The notes: generated by a model not told the origin, from the sequence alone. Counted from the stretch's first letter, positions 9,316 to 17,275 are shown. The stretch is 64,000 bases of DNA from Chloroflexota bacterium (GCA_016234445.1 JACRBT010000017.1:223813-287812); one strand, 5' to 3'. Numbers and translations are program-made.

Positions 9316-10245
9316 ATGTACACGGTGTTCGCGGGCGGTGTCGGTGCGTCGCGCTTCCTCCAGGGCCTCGTCCAGGCGGTGGACCCGGCCGAGGTCACGG
9401 TCATCTCCAACACCGGCGACGACGTCGAGATGTTCGGCCTCCACGTTTCGCCCGACACCGACATCGTCCTCTACGCCCTCGCCGGAATCGTCAACCCGGA
9501 GACCGGCTGGGGGATCGCGGGCGACACCTTCGCCGTCGTCGACGCCCTCCAGCGCTTCGGGTATGGCCGCTGGTTCAACCTCGGCGACCGCGACCTCGCC
9601 ATGGCCATCCATCGCACCCGCCTCGTCCACGAAGGCGTCCCCATGCACCGCATCGTCGCGGGACTGGCCGAAGCCTTCGACCTGCGGACGAAGGTCCTCC
9701 CCATGTCGAATCAGCCGGTGCGGACCCAGATCGCCGGGCCGGATGGCGTCATCCCCTTCCAGGACTATATGGTCCGGCTCCGGACGGAGGTCGAGGTGCG
9801 CGAGGTGACCTTCGACGGAGTGGGAGCCGCGCACCCGGCGCCCGGCGTCATCGAAGCGATCACCGACGCCCGCGGGGTCATCCTCGCCCCCAGCAACCCG
9901 TTCGTCAGCATCGGCCCCATCCTCGCTGTCCCCGGCATCCGCGACGCCCTCGAAGGGACGAGCGCGGTTCGCGCCGCCATCAGCCCGATCATCGCCGGGC
10001 AGGTCGTGAAAGGCCCCGCCGCGAAAATGCTCGCCACCCTCGGCCACGAGGTCTCCGCCGTCGGCGTGGCGAAGCTCTACCGCGGCCTAGTCGACCTCAT
10101 GGTCATCGACGAACAGGACCGCGACCTTGCCCCCCAGGTCGAGGCGCTCGGCATGCGCTGCTTCGTCACCGACACGATGATGACCAGCCCCGAACGGAAG
10201 GCGGCGCTGGCCGCGGACGTCGTCGCCGCGATGGCGGTCGCCTGA
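9316..10245 (+). CDS. cofD: 2-phospho-L-lactate transferase (coenzyme F420 synthesis)
   Basis: 309 residues. CofD/FbiA transfers the phospholactyl-type moiety from its GDP-activated form to the deazaflavin Fo, giving F420-0. Family features are N-terminal AGGVGASRFLQGL, then SNTGDDVEMFGLHVSPDTD, and the later PSNPFVSIGPILAVPGIRDAL and PIIAGQVVKGPAAKM segments. The ATG at 9316 is preferred because TACAAT ends 7 nt upstream, giving a leaderless start. It is followed after 1 nt by cofC, so the two act in one pathway. F420 made here could serve the LLM-family oxidoreductase at 50259-51305. Confidence 0.93.
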   Translation: MYTVFAGGVGASRFLQGLVQAVDPAEVTVISNTGDDVEMFGLHVSPDTDIVLYALAGIVNPETGWGIAGDTFAVVDALQRFGYGRWFNLGDRDLAMAIHRTRLVHEGVPMHRIVAGLAEAFDLRTKVLPMSNQPVRTQIAGPDGVIPFQDYMVRLRTEVEVREVTFDGVGAAHPAPGVIEAITDARGVILAPSNPFVSIGPILAVPGIRDALEGTSAVRAAISPIIAGQVVKGPAAKMLATLGHEVSAVGVAKLYRGLVDLMVIDEQDRDLAPQVEALGMRCFVTDTMMTSPERKAALAADVVAAMAVA

Positions 10246-10246
10246 G

Positions 10247-10915
10247 GTGGCGGACCCGGCAAGCCCACCCATCCCGGTGCTCATCCCCGTCAACCGCCTC
10301 GACCGGGCGAAAGGCCGTCTCGCCGACTTCCTCGACGCCGGGGAGCGGGCGGAGCTGGCCCTCGCGACCCTCAAGACGGTCCTCACCGCCGTCCTCGACG
10401 CCCACCTTCGCCCGGTCGTCCTCACCGCGGACCCTTCCGTTGCCGGCGCGGTCGGGGCCACTGGCGAGGTGCTGCTCGAAGACCCCGCCCTCAGCGGCCT
10501 CAACGCCCAGCTGGAACGGGCGGTCACGGTCCTGGGCGGCGACGAACTCATGATCCTCCACGCTGACCTCCCCCTCGCGGCCGGCGCCGCCATCACCGCG
10601 GTCGTCGCGGCGGCCGCCGCCGGGCCTTCGGTCACCATCGTGCGCAGCGGCGACGGCGGGACGAACCTGATGCTCCTCCGGCCGCCCGGGCGCTTCCCCC
10701 TCGCCTACGGCCCTCACAGCGCCGCCGCCCATCGTGCCGGGGCTGCCCGCGCCCACATGGCCTTCCGCGAAGTCAGCGACCACACCCTCGCCCTGGACCT
10801 CGACACCCCCGACGACATCCGCACCCTCCTCGGCCTGAAGGAGGGCCGCACCAGCCGCGCCGGCCTGCTCCTCCTCGCAATCCACGCCCCCGCCCGGCTC
10901 GCCGCCCCCCGGTAG
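10247..10915 (+). CDS. cofC: 2-phospho-L-lactate guanylyltransferase (F420 synthesis)
   Basis: About 222 residues from a GTG one base after the cofD stop. CofC/FbiD activates a phospho-C3 acid with GTP for CofD. The nucleotidyltransferase fold is visible: VLIPVNRLDRAKGRLADFLD with the Lys-Arg pair, HADLPL (metal-binding Asp), and RSGDGGTNLMLLRPP, characteristic of CofC. The C-terminal segment after LDLDTPDDI is longer and more Ala/Arg-rich than usual. Its start depends on translational coupling with cofD; no separate ribosome site is visible. Confidence 0.9.
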   Translation: MADPASPPIPVLIPVNRLDRAKGRLADFLDAGERAELALATLKTVLTAVLDAHLRPVVLTADPSVAGAVGATGEVLLEDPALSGLNAQLERAVTVLGGDELMILHADLPLAAGAAITAVVAAAAAGPSVTIVRSGDGGTNLMLLRPPGRFPLAYGPHSAAAHRAGAARAHMAFREVSDHTLALDLDTPDDIRTLLGLKEGRTSRAGLLLLAIHAPARLAAPR

Positions 10916-10928
10916 CCGCGGCCGCGGT

Positions 10929-11165
10929 GAACGGCCGCCCGCGCCGCCATCCGTACCGCGACCGCCAGGGAGCGGCTCCGCGTGTCTATGATCGTAGTAG
11001 CCGTGCCGCGCCCGTGAGGAAGCGGTTGGCCCGGACCCGCACGACATCTCGGCGACGGCCCCCGGTGGCCGGTAGACAGTTAGCACCCGGGGAACCACTC
11101 CTTCACAGTCTGGCACGGCGAACGGCGGCCCGCGCCGCCATCCGTACCGCGACCGCCAGGGAGCG
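10929..11165 (+). repeat. Dispersed intergenic element, copy A, bounded by a 46-bp direct repeat
   Basis: 10929-10974 and 11120-11165 are 46-bp direct repeats with one mismatch, 191 bp apart. Between them lie GTGAGGAAGCGGTTGGCCCG (11014-11033) and GGAACCACTCCTTCACAGT (11091-11109), which are roughly reverse-complementary. The same order of blocks recurs at 49319-49540. No reading frame with coding character was found in the element. Whether it is a structured RNA, a miniature mobile element or a protein-binding repeat is not known. It fills the gap between cofC and the next lipoprotein gene. Confidence 0.75.
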
Positions 11166-11209
11166 CCGCCGCCCCAGGCCCCACCTGGGCCCCGAGTTCG
11201 AGCGCATGC

Positions 11210-11237
11210 TTGACATCTACCGGCGTCGCTGTAGGGT
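11210..11237 (+). promoter_or_regulatory. Promoter of the lipoprotein gene, leaderless type
   Basis: TTGACA (11210-11215), a 16-bp spacer and TAGGGT (11232-11237) end 7 nt before the ATG at 11245. The predicted transcript would start at or next to the start codon. This is the clearest -35 element among the leaderless-type starts of the window. Confidence 0.7.
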
Positions 11238-11244
11238 CCAGCGG

Positions 11245-12270
11245 ATGCGAACCGCGCGATGGTGTCTCTCGGCGGCGGCGGTGTTCCTCACGCTCCAGCT
11301 CACGGCCGTCGCCTGCGGCGGTTCCCCCGCGGAATCACCGGGGCCCCAGCCCTTCGACGGTTCGGCCAGCCGATACGCCATCCTCGGCACCGACACCGAC
11401 ACCGACACCAACAACATCTCCGTGCAAACCGTCAGCCGCGCCGACTTCCACCCCGGCAGCTCGTTCTATTCCGAGCCTGGCGCCGAGTGGACACTCACAG
11501 GCGAGTACCGCCTCCGCGACGAGGCGGCAGTGCGAACCACCCTCGGCGGCTGGGGCTTCGACAGTTACTTCCTGGAGACGCTGGGTTGGTCCGACCGGTT
11601 CGCCCGCGTCACCGCTTCCCTGTTCGATTCCGAAGCGGGGGCGCGTGAAGCCTTCGCCGCGCTCGCCGCATACCACCACCCCGCGTCCATCCTGCCTCCG
11701 GCCCTGGAGTTCCCGGGCGACGAGTCCATCGCCTACGACCGCTTCTCCGAGAAGCCGGGCCAGGGCGCGTTTGGCGTCCTCTTCCGCCGCGGCAACCTCG
11801 TCGCTCGGGTCGAGCTCCTCGGCGCGCCCGCCGTGGCAACCCCCGAGGCCACCCTCGCGCTTGCCTTCATCGTCGATGCGAAAGCTGCGGGGACGCGCCC
11901 CGCCGTCGCCCCCACACCCGGCCGCCCACCCACACCCGTTGCCCCGCCGCGCTGGGCCGATCGCTCGGGCCGGCTGCCTCCAGCCGACGAGCTCTCGGAG
12001 CGGCAAGGGCCCGAGCATTGCGACTGGGGGGCGGTGGTCTTTCTCCGCTACAGGAACGGGTCCTACGTCGCGGATCGCTTCGGCATCCTGGCCGACCCCG
12101 CGCTCGCCCCCTTCGATCCCGATGCCCGCCTCCCCCGCGACGCGAAGTTCACCGGCTATCGCAGCGGCAAACGCGAGCTCTGGACCGCCGCTTCCGACCC
12201 GGAGGCAGTCTTCATCAGCGCCGGCGGCAAGGTCGAACGCTGGCCTCGCACCGACGCGCTCTGCTTCTGA
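11245..12270 (+). CDS. Putative lipoprotein of unknown function
   Basis: 341 residues. The N-terminus MRTARWCLSAAAVFLTLQLT ends in AVACGG, a plausible lipobox, so the mature protein is probably anchored outside the membrane by Cys. A short TDTDTDT repeat (from a GACACC microsatellite) follows, then a globular domain and a Pro/Thr-rich linker near residues 215-240 (PTPGRPPTPVAPP). The C-terminal part ends with two Cys-containing stretches (GPEHCDW and TDALCF) that might form a disulfide. No known family was recognised. The start is fixed by the promoter immediately upstream. Confidence 0.75.
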   Translation: MRTARWCLSAAAVFLTLQLTAVACGGSPAESPGPQPFDGSASRYAILGTDTDTDTNNISVQTVSRADFHPGSSFYSEPGAEWTLTGEYRLRDEAAVRTTLGGWGFDSYFLETLGWSDRFARVTASLFDSEAGAREAFAALAAYHHPASILPPALEFPGDESIAYDRFSEKPGQGAFGVLFRRGNLVARVELLGAPAVATPEATLALAFIVDAKAAGTRPAVAPTPGRPPTPVAPPRWADRSGRLPPADELSERQGPEHCDWGAVVFLRYRNGSYVADRFGILADPALAPFDPDARLPRDAKFTGYRSGKRELWTAASDPEAVFISAGGKVERWPRTDALCF

Positions 12271-12326
12271 CCGCGAGCCAGACAGCTGGCAGCTGACGAT
12301 TTCGCCCGCGCGTGTAGACTGCCCGC

Positions 12327-13325
12327 ATGCGCATCCTCGTGCTTGGCGGGACGGTCTTCCTTGGGCGCCACGTCGTCGAAGCCGCACTCGCGCGCGGGCA
12401 CGACCTGACGCTGTTCAACCGCGGCCAGTCGGCGCCGGGGCTCTTCCCCGGCGTCGAAGAGGTCCACGGCGACCGCGCCACCGACCTCGGGAAGCTCGCG
12501 GGCCGGTCCTGGGACGCGGTCATCGACACCTCCGGCTACCTGCCGCGCGTGGTCCGCGCCTCCGCCCGGGCGATGTCGGGGTCGACCGGGCACTACACGT
12601 TCATCTCGACGGTTTCCGTTTACAGGGCCCTCCGGGAGCCGGGGATGGACGAATCGGCGCCGCTGGCAGCGCTTGATGACCCCACCTCGGAGGACGTGCA
12701 GGCGAACTACGGCCCCCTGAAGGCGCTCTGCGAAGCCGAGGTGGAGGCGGCCCTGCCGGGGCGGTCGCTCATCCTCCGGCCGGGGCTGATCGTGGGGCCG
12801 TGGGACCCGTCGGACCGTTTCAGCTACTGGCCGTGGCGGCTGGCGCGCGGCGGCGACGGCCTCGCCCCAGGACGGCCGGGACGGCAGGTGCAGGTCATCG
12901 ACGCGCGCGACCTCGCGGCCTGGAACCTCGACCTGGTGGAACGCGGGGCGACCGGCACCTTCAACGCGACCGGCCCCGCCCGGGTGCTGACGATGGAGGC
13001 GATGCTTCGCGGCTGCGCGGAAGGCACGGGAAGCGGCGCCCGGTTCGTTTGGGCAGGCGACGAGTTCCTCATCAAGCGGAAGGTGGCCCCTTGGATGGGG
13101 CTCCCGCTCTGGCTGCCGGAGACCGACGTTGACAGTCGCGGGCTGCTGGCGGTGAGCGTCGACCGCGCCCTCGCCGCCGGGCTGCGCTTTCGGCCACTGG
13201 GGGAGACGGCCCGGGACACGCTGGCATGGCTGCGGACGCGGCCCCAGGGCCACCAGTGGAAGGCGGGGATCAGCGCCCAGCGCGAAGCCGAGTTGCTGGC
13301 CGAACTGGGATCGAGCCCACCCTGA
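12327..13325 (+). CDS. NAD-dependent epimerase/dehydratase (extended SDR)
   Basis: 332 residues. The Rossmann motif GGTVFLG at about 7-13 follows MRILVLGG, and an FNRGQS segment after strand 2 with Arg suggests NADP(H) or atypical cofactor binding, as in CSP41/isoflavone-reductase-like proteins. A TFISTVSVY segment occupies the usual Ser/Tyr region, but the YxxxK pair is represented only by NYGPLKALCE. The substrate is unknown. TAGACT ends 6 nt before the ATG, a leaderless start. Confidence 0.85.
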   Translation: MRILVLGGTVFLGRHVVEAALARGHDLTLFNRGQSAPGLFPGVEEVHGDRATDLGKLAGRSWDAVIDTSGYLPRVVRASARAMSGSTGHYTFISTVSVYRALREPGMDESAPLAALDDPTSEDVQANYGPLKALCEAEVEAALPGRSLILRPGLIVGPWDPSDRFSYWPWRLARGGDGLAPGRPGRQVQVIDARDLAAWNLDLVERGATGTFNATGPARVLTMEAMLRGCAEGTGSGARFVWAGDEFLIKRKVAPWMGLPLWLPETDVDSRGLLAVSVDRALAAGLRFRPLGETARDTLAWLRTRPQGHQWKAGISAQREAELLAELGSSPP

Positions 13326-13382
13326 ACGAGCGTTCCTGAAGTGCGATGATGTGCCCGGAAGATACCGGCGGAGGTGTTTGCC

Positions 13383-13841
13383 ATGGCACTGGAGTTCAAG
13401 ATCGAACGGCGGGAAGCGCAGAAGGCGGCGGTCATCCGGATGAAGATGGCGCAGCCGGAAATCGGGGAGAAGATCGGGCCTCCCTTCGGCGAGGTCTTCG
13501 GATGGCTCGCGAAGAACGGACTGCCCCCGGCCGGGATGCCGTTCCTGCGCCTCATGACCCTCGGCGCCCAGGAGATGGACGTTGAGGTGGGCTGCCCGTT
13601 TGTGGGGGAGGCCACTGGCGAAGGACGGATCGAGGTAACCGAACTACCCGGCGGCGAAGTCGCCACCACCGTCGCCTCGGGGCCGTACGATGAGCTTCCG
13701 CGGGCGCACATGGAGCTGGCCGCCTGGATCGCCCAACAGGGGAGGACGATCCGGGGCGCCCCCTGGGAGTCGTACCTGAACGACCCTACCTCTGAACCAG
13801 ACCCGGCGAAATGGCTGACCGAGATCTGTTACCCCTTGTAG
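13383..13841 (+). CDS. GyrI-like / AraC effector-binding-domain protein
   Basis: 152 residues. The arrangement EFKIERREAQKAAVIRMKM, a middle DVEVGCPFVGEATGEGRIEV and GGEVATTVASGPYDELPRAHMELAAWI matches the GyrI-like small-molecule-binding (SHS2) domain found alone or fused to AraC/MerR regulators. The conserved buried Glu of such domains could be the one in CYPL-proximal WLTEICYPL. Here the domain stands alone, so it may be a ligand sequestering protein or a hydrolase of the Cass2 type. GGAGG lies 8 nt before the ATG; a GTG three codons earlier overlaps this site and is less likely. Confidence 0.8.
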   Translation: MALEFKIERREAQKAAVIRMKMAQPEIGEKIGPPFGEVFGWLAKNGLPPAGMPFLRLMTLGAQEMDVEVGCPFVGEATGEGRIEVTELPGGEVATTVASGPYDELPRAHMELAAWIAQQGRTIRGAPWESYLNDPTSEPDPAKWLTEICYPL

Positions 13842-13919
13842 GGCGACGGCCTCCCCGCCCGGGTAGAATTCGCGCCAGTGCCGCCCGGCTGTTCTGAACG
13901 CGGCGGTCGGGAGGACGCG

Positions 13920-14687
13920 ATGGCAAACGTACGCTTCGAAACACGCGGTCCGGTGGCGGTCGTCACCATCAACCGGCCGGAGGTCCGCAACGCCGTGGAC
14001 GGACCCACCGCGAAGGAACTGGCGGCGGCTCCCCGTGACTTCGACGCCAACGACTCCCTCCTTGCGGCGGTGCTGACGGGTTCGGACCTCGCCTTCTGCG
14101 CGGGGGCGGACCTGAAAGCGGTCGCCGCGGCGCGGGGCAACCGCGTCGGCGAGACCGGCGAAGGCCCCCTCGGGGTGACGCGGATGCTGCTTTCGAAGCC
14201 GGTGATCGCCGCGGTCGAGGGGCACGCGGTGGCTGGCGGCCTCGAACTGGCGCTCTGGTGCGATCTCGGGGTGGCGGCGCGCGACGCGGTCTTTGGGGTC
14301 TACTGCCGCCGCTGGGGCGTGCCCCTGGTCGATGGCGGGACGATCCGGCTGCCCCGGCTGATTGGCCAGAGCCACGCCCTCGACATGATCCTGACCGGGC
14401 GGGGCGTGGGCGGCGAGGAGGCCCTGCGCATGGGGCTGGCGAACCGGCTCGTGGAGCACGGGGAAGCGCTGGAGGCCGCGATCGAGCTGGCGGAGAGCCT
14501 GGCCCGGTTCCCCCAGCGCTGCCTGCGGTCGGACCGGCTGTCGTCGTACGAACAGTGGTCGTTGCCGCTCGAAGGCGCGCTCGTGAACGAATACCGCCAC
14601 GGCATCGGCACGATCAACTCGGGCGAGACCAGGGAAGGCGCCGCCCGCTTTGCCGCCGGCGAGGGCCGCCACGGGCGGTTCTCCTAA
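13920..14687 (+). CDS. Enoyl-CoA hydratase/isomerase family protein (crotonase)
   Basis: 255 residues. Crotonase features are NRPEVRNAVDG near the start, oxyanion-hole segment FCAGADLKAVA, and GHAVAGGLELALWCD. The usual first catalytic Glu region reads YCRRWGVPLVDGGTIRLPRL, as in many uncharacterised crotonases that lack the hydratase Glu pair, so a hydratase reaction is not certain. GGGAGGA sits 5 nt before the ATG; a GTG at 13878 is an alternative start 8 nt after TAGAAT. Confidence 0.88.
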   Translation: MANVRFETRGPVAVVTINRPEVRNAVDGPTAKELAAAPRDFDANDSLLAAVLTGSDLAFCAGADLKAVAAARGNRVGETGEGPLGVTRMLLSKPVIAAVEGHAVAGGLELALWCDLGVAARDAVFGVYCRRWGVPLVDGGTIRLPRLIGQSHALDMILTGRGVGGEEALRMGLANRLVEHGEALEAAIELAESLARFPQRCLRSDRLSSYEQWSLPLEGALVNEYRHGIGTINSGETREGAARFAAGEGRHGRFS

Positions 14688-14925
14688 GACCCCGGGGCGT
14701 TCTTGCGCGAACCTCCGCGAAGTGTGAACCAGCTCATTGCGCGGCCGCTTCCCCGACGCGTAAACCTGAAGGGCACACGCGAGGATCGGGCATTTCCCGC
14801 CCGATCTGACGAAGTGTGATCTGGTTCATGGCAGGGCGAGCGCCGACCCGTAACGATAGGGATTACGGGGACCGGGGTGGCTGCACCACACCGGCGGCCG
14901 GACCTGGCAGTGCGAGGGGGAGCAC
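14688..14925 (+). promoter_or_regulatory. Structured intergenic leader before a receiver gene
   Basis: 238 bp without a gene. Two imperfect direct copies (14717-14762 and 14809-14853) share CGAAGTGTGA, a following TCAT and CGAC[GC]CGTAA. Between them a perfect 8-bp hairpin pairs GATCGGGC (14784-14791) with GCCCGATC (14799-14806). A second perfect 7-bp hairpin pairs CCCGTAA (14847-14853) with TTACGGG (14863-14869). A weak promoter-like pair is TTGCGC (14737-14742) with TAAACC (14761-14766). These could be regulator-binding sites or a structured 5' leader; no known riboswitch was recognised. Confidence 0.45.
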
Positions 14926-15327
14926 ATGGCTGTGAATCCCGGGACGGCCGGCGGGGGACTTGTCCTGGTTGTGGACGACGACGACATGGTGCGGCTGCTG
15001 GCAGGGCGGGCACTCGAACGCGGGGGCCTGACGCCCATCCTGGCCCGCAACGGCAGGGAGGCGCTGGACATCTACCGCGCCCAGGCCTGTGAGATCGCGC
15101 TCGTGCTGATGGACATGACCATGCCAGAAATGGACGGCGAGGAGACGTTCCGGGCGCTGCGCGCCATCGACCCGGGGGTGCGGGTCGTCGTTTCGAGCGG
15201 GTACAGCGAACAGGACACAACGGCCCGCTTTGCCGAGGCGTGCCCCGCGGGGTACATCCAGAAGCCCTACCGGATCGACGAACTCCTGGCGAAGGTGGAC
15301 GCCGTGATGCGGTCAGCGCCGGCCTAG
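14926..15327 (+). CDS. Stand-alone receiver-domain response regulator
   Basis: 133 residues made of a receiver domain only. The acidic cluster VVDDDD (16-20), phospho-acceptor Asp63 in LVLMDMTMPEMDG, the Ser of VVVSSGYSE, and Lys113 in YIQKPY are all present, so it should be phosphorylated. The sequence is close to receivers of hybrid histidine kinases. No kinase is adjacent, so the partner is elsewhere. A purine-rich site (GAGGGGGAG) lies just before the ATG, downstream of a structured leader. Confidence 0.9.
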   Translation: MAVNPGTAGGGLVLVVDDDDMVRLLAGRALERGGLTPILARNGREALDIYRAQACEIALVLMDMTMPEMDGEETFRALRAIDPGVRVVVSSGYSEQDTTARFAEACPAGYIQKPYRIDELLAKVDAVMRSAPA

Positions 15328-15418
15328 CCGCCAGGGCGCCCTGCCGGTCGGGTCGACGCCGATCGGGCACAGGTCCCCGGGGGATGACCGCGCGGGCGGG
15401 GCGCGGTATTGTCGCGCC

Positions 15419-16261
15419 ATGCCTACCACCCTGCGGACTGCGACCGAGGACGGCGTGCGCATCATCACCCTTTCGCGCGCCCGGGAATACAACACGATCA
15501 CGCCGGCGTTGCGCGACGACCTCGCCGAGGCGATCGACCTCGCCGACCGCGACCGCGAGGTCCACGTCATCCTCCTGAACGCGGAGGGGCCGGCCTTCTG
15601 CGCCGGCTACGGGCTCGACTGGGCGACGGTGCGGGCGCCACGGGAGGTTGCCGCGGACGCGCCCGTGTGGGATTCGGTCCAGGACATGGCGATGATGGGC
15701 CGCTACGTCGAGACCTACATGAAGCTCTGGTACGCGAAGAAGCCGACGATAGCCGCGGTCCAGGGCTGGTGCATCGGCGGGGGCACGGACATGGTGCTCT
15801 GCGCCGACATGATCATCGCCGGCGGGTCGGCGAAGTTCGGCTACCCGCCCGCGCGCGTCTGGGGCACGCCGACGACGGCGATGTGGGTCTACCGCATGGG
15901 GCTGGAGAAGGCCAAGCGATACATGCTGACCGGCGACGAAATCCCGGCGGCGAAGGCGGCCGAGATCGGGCTCATCCTCGAGACCGTGGACGACGACGCC
16001 CTGCAGGGGCACGCCCTCGCCTTCGCCAAACGCATGGCGATGGTGCCCATCAACCAGCTGATCATGCTGAAGCTGCTCTGCAACCAGACCGCCGAGAACA
16101 TGGGCCTGGCGAGCAGCCGCCAGCTGGGGCTGCTCTTCGACGGCATTGCCCGGCACACCCAGGAGGGGCTGGACTTCGTCGAGCGCGCGAACGAAGTTGG
16201 CTTCCGCCAGGCCGTCCGTGACCGCGACGACCCCTTCGGCGACTACGGCAGCCGGCGGTAG
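15419..16261 (+). CDS. Enoyl-CoA hydratase/isomerase family protein
   Basis: 280 residues. Crotonase signatures are YNTITPALRDDL, the oxyanion-hole segment FCAGYGLDW and AAVQGWCIGGGTDMVLCADM. In place of the usual Glu-containing region it reads KFGYPPARVWGTPTTAMW, as in a subfamily often annotated as crotonase/enoyl-CoA hydratase in Actinobacteria and Chloroflexi. TATTGT ends 6 nt before the ATG, a leaderless start. It converges on tsaD with a 27-bp gap. Confidence 0.88.
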   Translation: MPTTLRTATEDGVRIITLSRAREYNTITPALRDDLAEAIDLADRDREVHVILLNAEGPAFCAGYGLDWATVRAPREVAADAPVWDSVQDMAMMGRYVETYMKLWYAKKPTIAAVQGWCIGGGTDMVLCADMIIAGGSAKFGYPPARVWGTPTTAMWVYRMGLEKAKRYMLTGDEIPAAKAAEIGLILETVDDDALQGHALAFAKRMAMVPINQLIMLKLLCNQTAENMGLASSRQLGLLFDGIARHTQEGLDFVERANEVGFRQAVRDRDDPFGDYGSRR

Positions 16262-16288
16262 GGGACCGTCCCGCAGCCGGCTGCTTCG

Positions 16289-17275
16289 CTACACCCGCGC
16301 CCAGTTGTTCGTCGTGAAGATGTCTTCGTCGAGGGGGCTGGTTTCGCCGAGGGCGAGGTGATAGTTCGCGGCGGCGCCGATCATCGCGGCGTTGTCGGTG
16401 CAGAACTTCGGCGGCGGGATGCGGACGGGGACGGGGCAGCGGCGGCGGAGCTCCTCCCGCAGGCGGCGGTTGGCCGCGACTCCCCCGGCGACGAGCACCT
16501 CCTTCGCGCCGAGTTCGCGCGCCAGCCGGCTGGTCTTCCCGGCGAGGACGTCGACGACGGCTTCCTGGAAGGCGAAAGCGATCTCGGAGACGCCGTATTG
16601 GCCGCGCTCGACGGTGTGGAGGGTCGCCGTCTTCAGGCCGCTGAAGCTGAAGTCGTAGGTCCCGTGCATCCAGGCGCGCGGGAGTTCGAAGGGCGCGGAA
16701 GCGGCCTGGTCGGCTTCGCGGGCGATGTGGGGGCCGCCGGGGAAGGGCAGGCCGAGCAGGCGCCCGGCCTTGTCGAAGGCTTCGCCGGCGGCGTCGTCGC
16801 GGGTGCCGCCAAGGCGCTCGTACTGGCCGTGCGCGCGCATGAAGACGAGGTCTGTGTGGCCGCCGGAGACGACCAGGCAGAGGGCGGGGAAGACCGGTTC
16901 CGGGCCTTCGACCAGCCAGTTGGCGTAGATGTGGCCCTCGAGGTGGTTCACGCCGAGGAAGGGGAGACCGGCCCCGTAGGCCAGCGCCTTGCCCGCGTTG
17001 TAGCCGACAAGCAGCGACCCGGCGAGCCCGGGGCCGCGGGTGGCCGCGATGGCGTCGATCTCGGCGAGGGTGCAGCCGGCGTCCGCGAGCGCCTGTTCGA
17101 TGACAGGCCCGACGTTGCGGAGATGCTGGCGGCTGGCGACTTCCGGGACGACGCCGCCGTAGCGCGCGTGGAGGTCGACCTGGCTCGCGACGACGGAGGA
17201 ACGGGGGACACGGCCATCGACGATGACGGCGGCGGCGGTTTCGTCGCAGGAGGATTCGATAGCGAGGACGTTCAC
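16289..17275 (-). CDS. tsaD: tRNA N6-threonylcarbamoyladenosine transferase subunit TsaD
   Basis: 328 residues. TsaD transfers the threonylcarbamoyl group to A37 of tRNAs that read ANN codons. Visible features are the ASKHA-fold start LAIESSCDETAAAVI, metal-binding His111 and His115 in NHLEGHIYANW, LVVSGGHTDL, GEAFDKAGRLLGLPFPGGP and VAGGVAANRRLRE, with the final Asp motif in FCTDNAAMIG. The start is GTG, preceded by TACGCT ending 6 nt upstream (leaderless). The partners TsaB and TsaE are not in the window. Confidence 0.97.
   Translation of the reverse strand: MNVLAIESSCDETAAAVIVDGRVPRSSVVASQVDLHARYGGVVPEVASRQHLRNVGPVIEQALADAGCTLAEIDAIAATRGPGLAGSLLVGYNAGKALAYGAGLPFLGVNHLEGHIYANWLVEGPEPVFPALCLVVSGGHTDLVFMRAHGQYERLGGTRDDAAGEAFDKAGRLLGLPFPGGPHIAREADQAASAPFELPRAWMHGTYDFSFSGLKTATLHTVERGQYGVSEIAFAFQEAVVDVLAGKTSRLARELGAKEVLVAGGVAANRRLREELRRRCPVPVRIPPPKFCTDNAAMIGAAANYHLALGETSPLDEDIFTTNNWARV

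Noticed and set aside
14707..14869. c-di-GMP (GEMM) riboswitch before the receiver gene
   Set aside because: The hairpins and repeats do not match the GEMM consensus as I know it; kept only as an unassigned structured leader.
15328..15360. Palindrome CAGGGCGCCCTG after the receiver gene as a terminator
   Set aside because: Only a short self-complementary stretch without loop or T-tract.
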